Shown: positions 63,999-64,000 of the stretch, one piece after another
How the letters are laid out: each line of letters starts with the position of its first letter
Position numbering within the stretch: the first letter of the stretch is position 1
Source of the DNA: Butyrivibrio sp. CB08
Lineage (GTDB): Bacteria; Bacillota; Clostridia; Lachnospirales; Lachnospiraceae
DNA: 64,000 nucleotides
Direction of reading: 5' to 3'
Assembly (NCBI RefSeq): GCF_003625485.1
Contig: NZ_RAIR01000006.1
Coordinates: forward strand, 154,350 to 218,349
Notes under the pieces: model-generated
The model's input: only the letters and a program-made list of their open reading frames with translations
What the model was told of the DNA's origin: nothing
The model's database searches: none
Translations under genes and position numbers: made by a program

Positions 63999-64000
63999 AA

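Overview
The window looks like the replication-origin region of a chromosome from a low-to-mid GC Firmicute of the family Lachnospiraceae, most likely a Butyrivibrio or Pseudobutyrivibrio-type rumen or gut anaerobe. Three things point there: the order rpmH / oriC / dnaA-dnaN-rlbA-recF-gyrB-gyrA; Lachnospiraceae-type orphan families (DUF3881, DUF4446, DUF6240-like); and an anaerobe's gene set (reverse rubrerythrin, SUF Fe-S assembly, glycogen branching enzyme, flagellin, Tad pilus genes). The genus is an inference from gene content, not from 16S rRNA.

Layout. From 1 to 12.1 kb all genes lie on the minus strand and point away from the origin: deoD (partial), a DUF3881 gene, serS, a DUF4446 gene, parB, parA, three parS sites, rsmG, mnmG, mnmE, jag/khpB, yidC, yidD, rnpA and rpmH. 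The stretch 12.1-12.65 kb is the AT-rich oriC with DnaA boxes and back-to-back rpmH and dnaA promoters. From 12.65 to 21.3 kb the plus strand carries dnaA, dnaN, rlbA, recF, gyrB and gyrA, followed by an unusual GGDEF protein and exoA.

From 23.6 to 44.5 kb there is a mosaic of short operons: an alpha/beta hydrolase, an MBOAT/SGNH acylation pair, murG, a reverse rubrerythrin, an rpiR-luxS-mtnN operon (SAH detoxification and AI-2), a small secreted protein, pgi with a cre-like site, two two-component systems, an RluA-type pseudouridine synthase, an O-antigen-ligase-like protein, a DUF3810 metalloprotease-like protein, a lipoprotein, and a permease-fur operon preceded by a perfect 23-bp Fur-type palindrome. 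A tRNA-Gly and the sufCBDSU operon follow (44.4-49.8 kb). A structured REPIN-like intergenic element and tRNA-Lys lie at 49.8-50.2 kb.

The last part carries tatD, rsmA, a 1020-residue TPR protein with a degenerate CbbX/SpoVK-like AAA+ domain, and glgB. A sigma-D-type promoter sits across the glgB stop codon and drives a flagellar operon (FliK-like/DUF6240-like protein, flagellin, FliS-like chaperone). A Tad pilus operon (tadV, tadZ, cpaF/tadA) follows, whose cpaF breaks off after 84 codons right at the window edge and is followed by an unrelated terminator, which suggests an insertion.

Most of the window is ordinary core genome. The items most worth a second look are the pseudo-AAA+ protein (52114-55176), the REPIN-like double inverted repeat (49832-49989), the Fur palindrome/permease operon (42977-44408), the sigma-D promoter embedded in the glgB terminator (57109-57177) and the interrupted cpaF (63678-63932).
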